Origin: Rutpela maculata
Lineage: Eukaryota > Arthropoda > Insecta > Coleoptera > Cerambycidae
Direction: 5' to 3'
Assembly (NCBI GenBank): GCA_936432065.2
Contig: OW386292.2
Coordinates: 124,679,639 to 124,743,638 of the forward strand
Length of the DNA: 64,000 bases
The translations under genes and the position numbers were made by a program. The notes beneath the pieces are model-generated. The model did no database searches and was not told where the DNA came from. It saw only the letters and a program-made list of their open reading frames with translations. Shown here one piece after another: positions 47,700 to 57,961 of this stretch. Each line of letters begins with the position of its first letter. Position 1 is the first letter of the stretch.

Positions 47700-48116
47700 T
47701 TAATTTATATATATAAAAATTTGTCTGGAGTTTATATCAATCCAAGCCTTTACCCTTTTGTTAAATAACTCGTCATCGAATATAACTGTATTAGTGCTCG
47801 GACTAACATCTGTATAAAATAATACATGATAGGTGAACTAAAAAAAACATGTTTTTCAAGAGTACAATTAAAAAAATACTTACTATTTCAACTGGACATA
47901 AAGTTGCAAACTCCCCCAAACATATTTCACAATCGAGAATACCTGAGATACTAAAAAAAATAATTAATATTGTTTAACTATGTCGATATTAAAACAATTT
48001 ACATGGAATATTATTGTTTGGTGGTCCAGACTCAGATACTGCAATTTAAGAGAAAAAGTTAAAAACGAAATTATATTATTAAAAAACTTACTATATACTT
48101 CAACTGTGTTTGGCAT
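47700..48116 (-). pseudogene. SE-5: short-exon gene of cassette 1, one-base frameshift
   Basis: Exons: 48116-48092 (25 nt, ATG, MPNTVEVY), 48038-48003 (36 nt), 47950-47884 (67 nt), 47837-47700 (138 nt). Splice signals are GTAAGT, GTAAAT, GTAAGT and TTGCAG, TTTTTAG, TTTTTAG. Exon 3 is one base short of SE-6 because a G run (TTTGGGGGAG, about 47910) lacks one G; the frame breaks there. Exon 4 contains NTVIFDDELFNKRVKAWI, the family core. It could be a sequencing error, in which case the gene would be intact. Confidence 0.6.
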
Positions 48117-48309
48117 TTTTTAAAGAGTAAGAGAACGTTAAACGTTGATATATTTTATAATGTTGAATATAAACTATTAAAACTAAATTATGCTCTAGTT
48201 GTTAAAATACTTTTAAAGAACTGATGCATTATTTTAATCTACATAAACCAATAAACATTAGTCTTTACTAATTTTTCAGTCATTAGTTAGTTAACTTTGA
48301 AGGAATATA
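48117..48309. other. Spacer between SE-5 and the PLA2 exon
   Basis: AT-rich. TTTTTCAG at about 48273-48280 is a possible acceptor for an upstream exon. Confidence 0.4.
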
Positions 48310-48472
48310 ATGCTACGAAACGGCAGCTGTAAACCTAATCGACGTCGAATTAGAGAGAAGAAAGGATCTGGATTTCCAAACGACCTTATAGACAAATTAC
48401 CAGTAGAACTACATATACCTGGCTACAATTTTTGCGGACCAGGAACAAAACTCAATAAACGTATTGCTAGAG
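48310..48472 (+). CDS. First exon of a parvovirus-type phospholipase A2 domain
   Basis: ATG 48310 opens 54 codons ending at a strong donor (AGAG|GTGAGT). The last part reads LPVELHIPGYNFCGPGTKL, then NKRIAR. This is the calcium-binding loop (Y-x-F/Y-C-G-P-G-T-x-L) that opens the secreted-PLA2 domain of parvovirus VP1, where it helps virions leave endosomes. Comparable PLA2 genes are also reported in adintovirus/Polinton-type viruses. The catalytic HD exon is not visible downstream; cassette copy 2 begins right after the donor, so the gene is probably cut off. Confidence 0.65.
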
Positions 48473-48970
48473 GTGAGTAGCTAAGCTATAGGATTTCTGG
48501 AACCCCCCCACTCCTCATTTTTTGGTGGATGGCATATGTCCATCGAGAGAACCATGAAGATGACCTTCTGGTGATTGTTGTCGATGAAGAGAACGTGCAG
48601 AGCTGCTTCTGGTGATTGTTGGTGTGAGTGGCGTAATATAGGCGGTTCAACGCCACACATTCCACACAGAGTGGAAAAATATACCCATCCTCGTCACTCC
48701 AAAGTCTTAGATACCCTCGCTCTCTCTCTCTAGACATATAGACGCCGAGCTAACTATGCCCCTCAAGGCGCCCGCCGACAAAGGACAAATGTCAAATGTA
48801 AAAAAATGATTGCCGCCCGCATATGCAGAACAATATATGAATTATCTGCTATCAAATATGGATGGCCCCAATCAAATATGAAATATTTAATGCCCCCCTC
48901 ATTAATGAGATTTGAGACTGTAAATTTTATGTATGTATGTAAATACTTCAGTCCCTTACTATTAGACAAA
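48473..48970. other. Cassette 2 left flank
   Basis: 48480-48800 is GC-richer than its neighbours and contains two copies of TTCTGGTGATTGTTG (48568, 48607). It resembles 46203-46330 in its second half. Confidence 0.45.
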
Positions 48971-49299
48971 ATGAATGCTAACGAAAGATATGTCGCTTCA
49001 AAAGTTTGGGAAGCCATTACCTCTCATAAAATGTTAAGATCACTATCTAAAATGAGCGTTCAAGATATTAATTATCTTCCGAAAAATTATATAAAAACAA
49101 TAAGTGTTTTGATTTGGAAAATAACTGGGACTTATTACCGGAATATATACGAAGCGATTCATATATGGAGAAGTATAAAGCATGCAGAAAACATTATATA
49201 TCCAACCCCGGCTGTGATTGTATTGACGACCTCCCAGGAAGAATAATTAGCTGTAAACAGTGTATTGCAGAAGAGAAAGAGAATTTGGAAAATGTTTAA
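48971..49299 (+). pseudogene. Gene X2: duplicate of X1 with one-base deletion
   Basis: Begins MNANERYVASKVWEAITSHK. At about 49109 one base is missing (AGTGTTTTGAT against AGTGTGTTTGAT), so the frame is lost after about 46 residues and continues in another frame to 49299 (YKACRKHYIS, PGCDCIDD). The 8-nt overlap with Y2 is kept. Confidence 0.65.
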
Positions 49300-49768
49300 T
49301 AGTACATTATTTCTATTGCAACTACTCACATTACAAGATCAAATCGCCATTCTTCAACCAAATAATGTACTGGAAGCTTTCATAATTACGGATTTTAATG
49401 CTACTCATCTCACCCCCAAATGGTCAGAAGACTGGAGACTAATGTATCTTTTAAATATTGGTGGCAGCAATATTTTCCTAGATGAAACGGATGCATATTT
49501 AAAAAATTTTAATAAACCTACTCTTTATTATAAATTACGATTAATTACTACAAATAGAACTGTACTTGATTTTGACTGGCATCCTATAGTATGGAACCCA
49601 AAGGCGTGTAGAGATAATTATTATTTAAGTTTTTTAGTTATGCTAACAATGTTCTGTATTACATTATTTTGCGTTTTACTTTATTTTAATTTTAAGTACC
49701 GTAAATGTAATTTAATTAGTATAGGTATTTTTATTGCAAGCCATTGTTTATATTTAAGGAATTTTTAA
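49292..49768 (+). CDS. Gene Y2: 158-aa membrane protein, duplicate of Y1
   Basis: ATG 49292 (MFNSTLFLLQLLTLQDQ). It keeps LTPKWSEDWRLMYLLN, LYYKLRLITTNRTVLDFDW and a C-terminal membrane segment (FLVMLTMFCITLFCVLLYF), with a short extra C-terminal tail. Intact while its partner X2 is broken. Confidence 0.6.
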   Translation: MFNSTLFLLQLLTLQDQIAILQPNNVLEAFIITDFNATHLTPKWSEDWRLMYLLNIGGSNIFLDETDAYLKNFNKPTLYYKLRLITTNRTVLDFDWHPIVWNPKACRDNYYLSFLVMLTMFCITLFCVLLYFNFKYRKCNLISIGIFIASHCLYLRNF

Positions 49769-49806
49769 ATGAAACAAAAACAATATTTAATTATTTATTT
49801 CTTTTA

Positions 49807-50402
49807 TATATTATTAATGTTTATAAAGATTTTTCTTGTCTCTTCGTCCACCCAAACTTTCACCAATTTTCCGTATACCTCATCATCCCAAATTACTTCC
49901 ATATCAGTGGGGTTATTGCTCCCACTAGATTGAATATGACAGGAAAACTAAAAAAAAAATTGTTAATAAAGGTATATAAATAAAAAAATTACATACAATT
50001 TCGGCAGGAAAAGAGTCTCCTGCTACATCCCATATAAAGTTAGTGATTTGCACCACCTCGGACACTGAAAAATGCTTATTAATGTTTTATTACATTTATA
50101 TTTAAACAAGTTACTTGTCACAGATTCAGGGAGGGGCTCAGTTATTGAAAAAAAATTGGAATATTAATACGAATATTCAAACAAAAAAAAATATTAATTG
50201 GATAAAACCCGCTATTGACAACAAAATTATCATTTTGTCTCTATTTACTACTAAAAAATGGTGCTCAGTAATTAAAAGAAAGTTAGAAGCGCATAACAAA
50301 TTATATATTTAACTAAAACTAAACATTGATAAAAACGGAAAACTAATCTTTAAAAAAAAAAGAGTTAAAAAACTTACAGATAATCAAATTTATGGTAGAC
50401 AT
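49807..50402 (-). CDS. SE-6: spliced short-exon gene of cassette 2, 87 aa
   Basis: Exons: 50402-50378 (25 nt, ATG), 50144-50115 (30 nt), 50064-49997 (68 nt), 49947-49807 (141 nt). The joined frame is open to the stop. Exon 3 gives EVVQITNFIWDVAGDSFPAE; exon 4 has MEVIWDDEVYGKLVKVWV. Donors are GTAAGT, GTAACT, GTATGT; acceptors of exons 3 and 4 are TTTTCAG and TTTTTAG. The exon 2 acceptor reads TTTTCAA in place of AG, so splicing there is doubtful. It converges on Y2 with 38 bp between the stops. Confidence 0.55.
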
Positions 50403-50615
50403 CGTTAATCTATAATATTTATACATATAAACTGTCTAAATAGAATCAGCCATTTATATCCTTACAAATTAAGAGCAAAAGTTCATAACTTTTATCATAA
50501 AAATAAATATTCATTACTTGAAGGTGGTTAGTTTAATTACAGATAATTATACGCAAACGAAGTCATCATTAACATAAACTTTAGTACAAGACTAATTTGC
50601 AAAAACTAAGTTAAT
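50403..50615. other. Spacer before element C
   Basis: AT-rich, nothing recognised. Confidence 0.4.
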
Positions 50616-51415
<800 letters not shown>

Positions 51416-51490
51416 TTTAGTTTGAAAAATATGAAAGTTACCTTTACGTCGAAAAGTAGTAACAAATGTCCTTAATTATTGATTAAGCTT

Positions 51491-51652
51491 GATATACAGT
51501 CAAGTTTTAATCGAAATTCTGAGATACAGTCAAAATTTCCGGAAAAGTCTTAATTATGATTGAAATTCTTGATAAACAGTCAAGAAAAGTCAATCGCGAA
51601 TTGCAATAATTCCAAAATTATCTATGAGTAATAATTTTTGATAAACAGTCAA
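51491..51652 (-). repeat. Leader repeat array of element C (4 copies)
   Basis: Motif copies begin at 51491, 51521, 51571 and 51640 with spacing close to elements A and A2. Confidence 0.7.
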
Positions 51653-51870
51653 AAATGTTACTCGCGAATTGAAATAAATCCTGGAGTTCCACACCAATCA
51701 ATTAATAAACCAAAAGGAAAGGTAAAATAGGGACTTACTAGTTGTTCCCTGAAGTATTGTAGGCTTCTTGTTCAGTTCTTGTACTACTAGGACCAATCTA
51801 CAAATCTCTTGTCCGCAGAAATTCTCCTGGTCGAGTCTTGAGGTAAACAATGCCAAACTTCAAAAAGAAT

Positions 51871-51883
51871 GCCGACTGCGCCA
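51871..51883 (-). other. Primer binding site, tRNA-Ser (C)
   Basis: TGGCGCAGTCGGC on the minus strand, one end change from A. Confidence 0.8.
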
Positions 51884-52183
51884 ATTATGCTGGGTCGTGG
51901 GAGCCAAACACAATAAATTTATTTGAGAGCTTCTTTTATTTAACTAGCTAGTCACAATTACTTTATTTTCTATTGATGTGTTTAATTTAACGATTAATGT
52001 AGAACTGATTTACAATTACAATTTGATTAGTATTTATACTATTTACTTATCAGCAATGAGGTCACTGGAAAGTTTATTATTTTGATAACAAGGTTATTGA
52101 TAATCATAACATTATAATTGTTATGCCTAATATGAAACAATAAGAAATAAAAAAAGTAGGTTATAAGGGTCAGTTATATAACT
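51884..52183 (-). repeat. 5' LTR of element C (300 bp)
   Basis: Same family as A, with inverted-like ends AGTTATATAAC...CATAAT. It lies 120 bp from the separate LTR of B; they belong to two insertions. Confidence 0.85.
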
Positions 52184-52303
52184 TAAGAGTTTTCACATTA
52201 AAATGCCACTAATGCTTGAAGATATTTTATAAATAAAATTTGTGATTTTAAGATCATAAGTTATTATTATGTGAACGAGTGGAAACAAAATCATTTTGTT
52301 TTA

Positions 52304-52604
52304 ATTATGCTGGGTCGTGGGAGCCAAACACAATAAATTTATTTGAGAGCTTTTATTAAACTAGCTAGTCACAATTACTTTACTTTCTATTGATGTATTC
52401 AATTTGGTTATTAATGTAGAACTGGTTTACAATCGAAAGTTAATTAGTATTTATACTATTTACTTATCATAATGATGTCATGGGATGTTTATATTATTTT
52501 GATAACAAGGTTAATGATATTTATAACATTATAATTGTTATGCAGAATATGAACAATGAGAATTAAAAAAATGAAAGTAGGTCGTGAAGGTTAGATGTAT
52601 AACT
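52304..52604 (-). repeat. 3' LTR of element B
   Basis: About 301 bp. It aligns with A's LTR with only a handful of differences (for example ATGCAGAATATG against ATGCATAATATG). A polypurine tract AAGAGGGGAAG on the minus strand directly precedes it. Confidence 0.9.
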
Positions 52605-52613
52605 CTTCCCCTC

Positions 52614-54320
52614 TTAGAATGGAAGCTGGGGTCCTTTATTTTGGAGGTCAGCTTTCATTGATTCCATCGGTATGTTGACTTCCTCTTTATTCTTGTTGAA
52701 TGAGACGTCTGGTGAATTAATTGTTTTCTTGAGGAAGAAATTAAGTTTTGGAAAGGATTGCTTTCGTTTCCAACAGAAATAAAGGATAATAATGAGAATA
52801 AGTATGACGAGAAGTAGAATAATCCATAGATTATCATATATTGGAGAGACAGAAAAGTTTTTGACGTGTACAGGTTTGAGATGTCCGATGTCATGTTGTA
52901 TTGAATGTAATTCTTTAAGAGAAAAACTGGATATTTCTTTAAAAGAAAATGTTTCCATTGAAATGTTGGGTAACAAATATGAAGTACTCGTATAGAGTGG
53001 AGGTTCATATGCATAAGATTGATTATTTAGATAAAATTCACAATGTGGTCCCAAAGTGATTTTGGTGTTATAAATTATTGTTTTATAGGAAATGGTTTTT
53101 GGATGACATGTATATTCGAAGGTAGTGATGTCGTCAATCATGATAATATAATCAGTAGGTGCAATGTGTTCCACATGGGGTGTTTTCATATGTACCGTTG
53201 AAAGTTTGCAAACATCTTTCGCCTCTTTTCTTCTGCGAAGTAATTCTACGAAGCACTCCTTGGTATTTTGTAAGTGGTCTTCAATGAAGTAGGTATCTTC
53301 TAATCTTGTTGGTTCAGTAGCACTCCATTGGTAATTGTCAGTTGAGTCAACTAGTAAGTAGGGTTTGGGTGGAATAATGGTTAAATTATTAATTGGTACA
53401 GGAATTACCTCAAAAAACGAAATTGAAGTTTTCGTCGCCAATATAGGTACAAAGAGCATTACGTAAATTACATAATCATATTGTTGAAAGAAAGGTTTTA
53501 TAGCTTGAAAATACGAATACGGCTGTTTGAATTTTAACAAATGTTCAGGTGGATATATTAAACGTAAATTAATCATAATTGTCTGCATATCTCGATCTGT
53601 TAAGAGAAAAGGATAGACTGTATCTAATTTTAAGAAAGTTATTGTTTGTTCAATTTGCTGAAAGTAGTACAACAAAAGTTGAAATTGGTTTATCACAACT
53701 TGTCTTTGTTCATTTGTATTATAATTAATCATCAGATATTTAACATTTTCATTAAGTTTTTGTTGATTGGATTTAACTTTTTCCATTAGTTCATTTGTTT
53801 TATTAGCAAAGGTTGAAAATAGTGAGGTTCTAAGATTAAGTTCTGTTGCAAGTGTTTTTTCGTTTGACATTAAAGTATTAAGTTTGGATTTAAAATTAGC
53901 AATGTCTTCTTCAGTTGCTACTCCGAATAAAGCTTTTTCTATTTTTCCAACAAAATTAGCTGCGCCTCTTTTAACTCGTTTTACTCTATTTAGTCGCCTG
54001 GGAATTACTTTATGAAATTCATTAGTAACTATTTTTTCTAAAGTTTCAGCTTGATTAAGAAGTGCATAATTCATTTTATCTTTATTCTTTTTGGTGTCTA
54101 TTTCATAGCTTTTATTTAAGTGAAATATTGTATTGTAATAAGCGTCTACGAGTGGTTTTATATCTAATTCATGTATGAATTGATGGTAATGGCTAATTAG
54201 ACGAGCGTCAAAGCCTAAATTTTGAAAGACTACCGGGTGTTGTACGGGGTCGAAAGTTATATCTGACTGTACTAGTTTGGTCAATGTTTGGAGTATTAGT
54301 AGTAGAATGAGTAGTTTCAT
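52614..54320 (-). CDS. env: Element B envelope glycoprotein (baculovirus F-like)
   Basis: 568 aa from the ATG at 54320, which lies 11 bp after an acceptor TTTGTTACAG, so env is read from spliced RNA. Signal peptide MKLLILLLILQTLTKLVQS; furin site RVKR at about residues 115-118; the following GAANFVGKIEKALFG is the F-type fusion segment; C-terminal membrane span IILLLVILILIIILYF and a short basic tail. No internal stop. Pol's C-terminus overlaps its start in another frame. It would mediate membrane fusion in enveloped errantiviruses; this element is otherwise defective. Confidence 0.88.
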   Translation of the reverse strand: MKLLILLLILQTLTKLVQSDITFDPVQHPVVFQNLGFDARLISHYHQFIHELDIKPLVDAYYNTIFHLNKSYEIDTKKNKDKMNYALLNQAETLEKIVTNEFHKVIPRRLNRVKRVKRGAANFVGKIEKALFGVATEEDIANFKSKLNTLMSNEKTLATELNLRTSLFSTFANKTNELMEKVKSNQQKLNENVKYLMINYNTNEQRQVVINQFQLLLYYFQQIEQTITFLKLDTVYPFLLTDRDMQTIMINLRLIYPPEHLLKFKQPYSYFQAIKPFFQQYDYVIYVMLFVPILATKTSISFFEVIPVPINNLTIIPPKPYLLVDSTDNYQWSATEPTRLEDTYFIEDHLQNTKECFVELLRRRKEAKDVCKLSTVHMKTPHVEHIAPTDYIIMIDDITTFEYTCHPKTISYKTIIYNTKITLGPHCEFYLNNQSYAYEPPLYTSTSYLLPNISMETFSFKEISSFSLKELHSIQHDIGHLKPVHVKNFSVSPIYDNLWIILLLVILILIIILYFCWKRKQSFPKLNFFLKKTINSPDVSFNKNKEEVNIPMESMKADLQNKGPQLPF

Positions 54321-54430
54321 CGTTATGTTCCTGTAACAAAGGTTCAGAGTTAGTAGTAGTTTGTCGTTGTTTTTGGACTTGATTTTTATGTCGCACTCCT
54401 GAAGTTGTTGCAATAGCAATATCGTTATCG
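54208..54430 (-). pseudogene. pol: Element B pol C-terminal tail
   Basis: A frame overlapping env encodes a Gln/Thr-rich tail ending RYNFRPRTTPGSLSKF. This is the end of pol downstream of integrase. Its upstream join at about 54430-54440 is to protease-region sequence, not to integrase. Confidence 0.6.
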
Positions 54431-54439
54431 TGTAGTACG

Positions 54440-55343
54440 GTCGCTTTTGGTATAAACTGGTGATTCGTCTTTAGTTTTTATTTCATGCTTGGCAGAATTT
54501 GTAAATGTTAATTTATCTTCCGGTTTTTGGAATATATCGCTGTATTGTTTACAAAGATTTATCAATTTCTTCTTTTCTTCGTCATTAAGATGTTTTGTTC
54601 TCAATAGTGTTTCGATATCAGATTTCTGCATATTTTGTGAAGGTGTTGTTATTGAATAGTTGTAAACGTCATACTTCTTTAAATTAGTAAATTTAAGTTT
54701 GCTGTGATCAAAAGTTATTGGAAATGAATTGTAGTTATGGAGTTCAAAGGTTAAAGAATTATTTTGGACTGTAGTGATTGTATCAGAAATAAAATATTGT
54801 TCATTTGAAATTTCTGGAATGAAAAGATTAGTATTGTTTGGAAGTTTTGTAGGAGATGAAATTTTTTTTATTTTATTACTTGGAATAATTGATTTTGGAA
54901 GTGTTTCTTTTTGATTACATTGGATATTGAAGTGTATTGGTAAACAGCATTGAGAATTATAAAGAATATTTTTATTAAAAGATATATGTAGATTTAACTT
55001 TTTTAAATCTTCAAATCCTAGAGCTCCATCGAAAAAATCATGAAAATCAAATAATATATCTAAAAGGTGTTTTGAATTAAATTCTGGAAAAGCTGGAACA
55101 TGAGCTTGTTTATTTACATTTACTTCTCCTGTACTTGTTTTAAGTTTACATGGGTTATGAATGATAAATTGTGGACAATATTTTTCAACAATTGATGGTT
55201 TAATTATAGTTTTCGTGCTTCCGGTATCTATAAGTAATTTAATTGGGGGGTATTTTAACTGAATATATGGTAATGGTGATGTTGTTGTTACGTTATAGCA
55301 TTCTGTTATGTTGGTGAATTGTCTGGGGATTCCTCTATAAAAT
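54440..55343 (-). pseudogene. Displaced gag-end/protease segment within element B
   Basis: This 0.9-kb piece corresponds to A 1440-2340: gag tail, slip site, protease (including the DTG region near 55220) and the start of the RT region (KHEIKTKDESPVYTKS). It stands after the integrase core, where it does not belong. Breaks lie at about 55343 and 54435. A template switch during reverse transcription is the simplest explanation. Confidence 0.75.
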
Positions 55344-56054
55344 TTAAATTGTCATTAAATACTTTATAGGTTTTTGTTGTTCAGTTCGTAGGCATCGAAT
55401 AGAGTCTGCTATAGTTGAATGAAATCGTTCTACTGGTGAATTTGAATTAGAATGATGTGGTGTTGTGAAATGTAATGCAATGTGGTGTAATAAACAAAAA
55501 TCTGTTATTAATTGATTTTTGAATTCGGTGCCATTATCTGCAATTATTTTGTTAGGTATTCCCATATGTGAAAAGAAGTGGAGAAGATTTTCCATGATGC
55601 AAATGCTATTTTTATGTTCTAAGTGATAAGCTTGACCATATTTTGAAAATGGATCAAAAATTGTTAGAAAGTCTTCCTGATTAATGTGAAAAACGTCGAT
55701 GTGAATTTTTTCAAAAGGTTTGTCGGGTGTTTCAGTTAGTCTTAATTTAATTTTTTGAAGATTTCTGTCATATTTAGAAGTAAGACATGTTTGACAAGAG
55801 TTTATGTAATTAGTCACGTCTTTTTGTATATTTGGCCAATAATATGTCTTCTGAATAGATTTTGTAGTTTCTTTAATTCCACGGTGACAAGTTTTACTTT
55901 GATGATGATAAGCAATAATCTGATGTTGCTCTTCTGGTGTTTGTATGTCTTGTAATAAAATATTTGAGATTAGTATTTTTGTTGAATTGTGATATAATAA
56001 TGATGTTCGTAATATTCTGTTTATTTTTCTTTCTAATGCAGGTGTTCCAAATTT
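55344..56054 (-). pseudogene. pol: Element B integrase (3' part before the break)
   Basis: The translated minus strand shows the zinc-binding H2C2 domain (AYHHQSKTCHRG, YINSCQTC) and the catalytic core with the three acidic residues in IHIDVFH, IIADNGTEF and NSPVERFHS. It ends at KYLMTI, where it joins the displaced protease segment. The C-terminal integrase domain is missing. Confidence 0.8.
56051..56054. other. Target site duplication of D, left copy (ATTT)
   Basis: ATTT precedes the D LTR; the same four bases follow its other end at 63843-63846. Confidence 0.7.
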
Positions 56055-56279
56055 AGTTATATTAAAGGAAAAAAATCACTTTTTACAACAAATTTATTTG
56101 AGAAATATTACAAGTTTAACGGTGAAGCCAAAGCAAAGGAATAATTTCAGATAGCGCAAACACAAACAATAGAAGTTGAAAAGCATTAAGCTGCATCAGC
56201 ATTCCGGACTTCTAGCGGCGTGCATAGTAAAGCTGTCCAGTGGCGCGCCGATAGGGCCTCGCAAGGGGCATACATAACG
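56055..56279 (-). repeat. 3' LTR of element D (225 bp)
   Basis: On the minus strand it runs (C)GTTATGTATGCC...AATATAACT. It contains AATAAA in the phrase CTCAAATAAATTT. The polypurine tract AGAAGGGAGG lies just before it (56280-56290). Confidence 0.93.
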
Positions 56280-56287
56280 CCTCCCTT

Positions 56288-57961
56288 CTAAGACTGAAAA
56301 ACAAGGGATTGTTTTCCAGATTGTCCTCCTTCCTGGGTCTCTGGGTCTGTTTTGGTAATGGTCTCCTTTATCTGTGATTTACCATTTCCCCGATAGCGGA
56401 GATACCATGTAGTTATCAAATAAAGGATGATTGAGGAACAAATCAATGCTAGGCATATTATTATCCAGGTAGACATATTGGTTTGGTTAGTTGAACCTAA
56501 GGGTTCAAAATTTAATTTGTCGATGTCAACCTTCAATTTAGAAATTTCTTCTAGACTTACTTCTTTTAAATGTAATGGCTGGATCGAGCTATCTTCAATA
56601 TTAGTTAGGTCGATTTGTGGCAAATCATATTGGATAAACGTTTCGCTCACTCCAGTGTTTTTATAAGTTTTTCCATCCACCTGTATAAAGCATTTTGGTG
56701 GAATTGTTATAACGGTTGGTTCTCTAATTTCACGTATTCCATTGTTGGTGCAGGACGTATGAATTTTTATCATATTTTTGGGTATAGCAATTAAGGTTGC
56801 TTCGTTAATAACTTCGATTATATTTTCTTGTACTTGTACTGGCGTGAATGGGCACGTGTTAGCCTTCCCATCTAGTAGCTGACTAATGCAGTCAATTTCC
56901 TGTAATTGATTCTTTATGTGATATATACATTCATCTTCGGTCGCCTGACATTCTTGGTCAACATAAAAATGGTGTGAAGAATTTCTCAGAAGGTAAGGTT
57001 TCTTTGGTATTATCATGACATTACTTTTAGGAATAGGAAATAGGTGGAACAGATTGTAAACGAATGGTAATATTATAGGAAAGTGTATAGTAAAAACGAT
57101 TTTGTCTTTTTGGAAAAATACCTGAGTTGTTGTTACATCATAGTAAGATAAAATATTGTCGAAGGTGAGTATACTATCCTGAGAATAAATAATTTTCAAT
57201 TCTTTTATCAACTCGAACATTGTTGTGACAGGCACAACAGAAGTATGCAAAGTTCCTAGTCTAGCAAATACGACGGAATTTTCAATATTATCCAAAAATG
57301 AGATAATGTCTCTACATGTTAACATTATTAAGTTAAGGACAGTTTCATGTTGGACATCATGTGTACCAGATATCAATCGGTTCATTTGATTGTGTATAAG
57401 TTTTTGATTTTGTTCTAATCGATAAAATGTATCGTTATATTTCTCCATTAATTGTTTTGTCAAACCCAATAATTGATTTTGATTTTCTAACAATTTACTT
57501 TGGTTATTTTGCAACGTCAATATAGCTTTATCATAATACTCTCCGTCACTGGAATCTAAAGTTCCGAATGCCCATTTCTCAATTTTACCTACAGCATTGA
57601 CTAATCCACGTTTTAATCTATGATTAGGATTTATATTGTTATACTTTAAATTTATCTCAGCAAGTAGGTATTCAGCGTGTTCTAAGAATTTCCGTATCGC
57701 ATGCTGTTTGTCAAAGTTAGGTCTGTTATCAATCATTATTTTCATGCTTCTTATTTCAGATGCAACGCTAGAAATTGTTGGTTTTAGTTTGTTGATATCT
57801 AAATAATGTATAAACGTATGATGTCGGTCTGTAATTCTAGCATTACCCAAGAGGTGAGATAAGATTGGGTTACTAATGTGATTAATTCTTACTTCGTGAG
57901 CATGAAGGAATTTCGTTATCAGGAAGACGACGAGCATAGTTATGGTCACCATGAACTGCAT
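56288..57961 (-). CDS. env: Element D envelope glycoprotein (baculovirus F-like)
   Basis: 557 aa from ATG 57961. The codons before it are in frame but belong to the intron end: TTATTGTTTCAG|AAAATG is a strong acceptor at 57965, so env is translated from spliced RNA using the leader donor at 63304. Signal peptide MQFMVTITMLVVFLITKF; furin site RLKR at 115-118 followed by GLVNAVGKIEKWAFG, the F-type fusion segment; central coiled-coil-rich part; C-terminal membrane span WIIICLALICSSIILYL. It overlaps the end of pol by 80 bp. Same architecture as B env, but diverged in sequence. Confidence 0.9.
   Translation of the reverse strand: MQFMVTITMLVVFLITKFLHAHEVRINHISNPILSHLLGNARITDRHHTFIHYLDINKLKPTISSVASEIRSMKIMIDNRPNFDKQHAIRKFLEHAEYLLAEINLKYNNINPNHRLKRGLVNAVGKIEKWAFGTLDSSDGEYYDKAILTLQNNQSKLLENQNQLLGLTKQLMEKYNDTFYRLEQNQKLIHNQMNRLISGTHDVQHETVLNLIMLTCRDIISFLDNIENSVVFARLGTLHTSVVPVTTMFELIKELKIIYSQDSILTFDNILSYYDVTTTQVFFQKDKIVFTIHFPIILPFVYNLFHLFPIPKSNVMIIPKKPYLLRNSSHHFYVDQECQATEDECIYHIKNQLQEIDCISQLLDGKANTCPFTPVQVQENIIEVINEATLIAIPKNMIKIHTSCTNNGIREIREPTVITIPPKCFIQVDGKTYKNTGVSETFIQYDLPQIDLTNIEDSSIQPLHLKEVSLEEISKLKVDIDKLNFEPLGSTNQTNMSTWIIICLALICSSIILYLITTWYLRYRGNGKSQIKETITKTDPETQEGGQSGKQSLVFQS

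Noticed and set aside
51884..52604. The two adjacent LTRs as a single short element
   Set aside because: Each is joined to its own internal sequence (C gag on one side, B env on the other); they are 120 bp apart and differ clearly.
52614..54419. Env of B starting at 54419
   Set aside because: The start there is TTG and the leading residues overlap pol; ATG 54320 follows a splice acceptor and begins a clear signal peptide.
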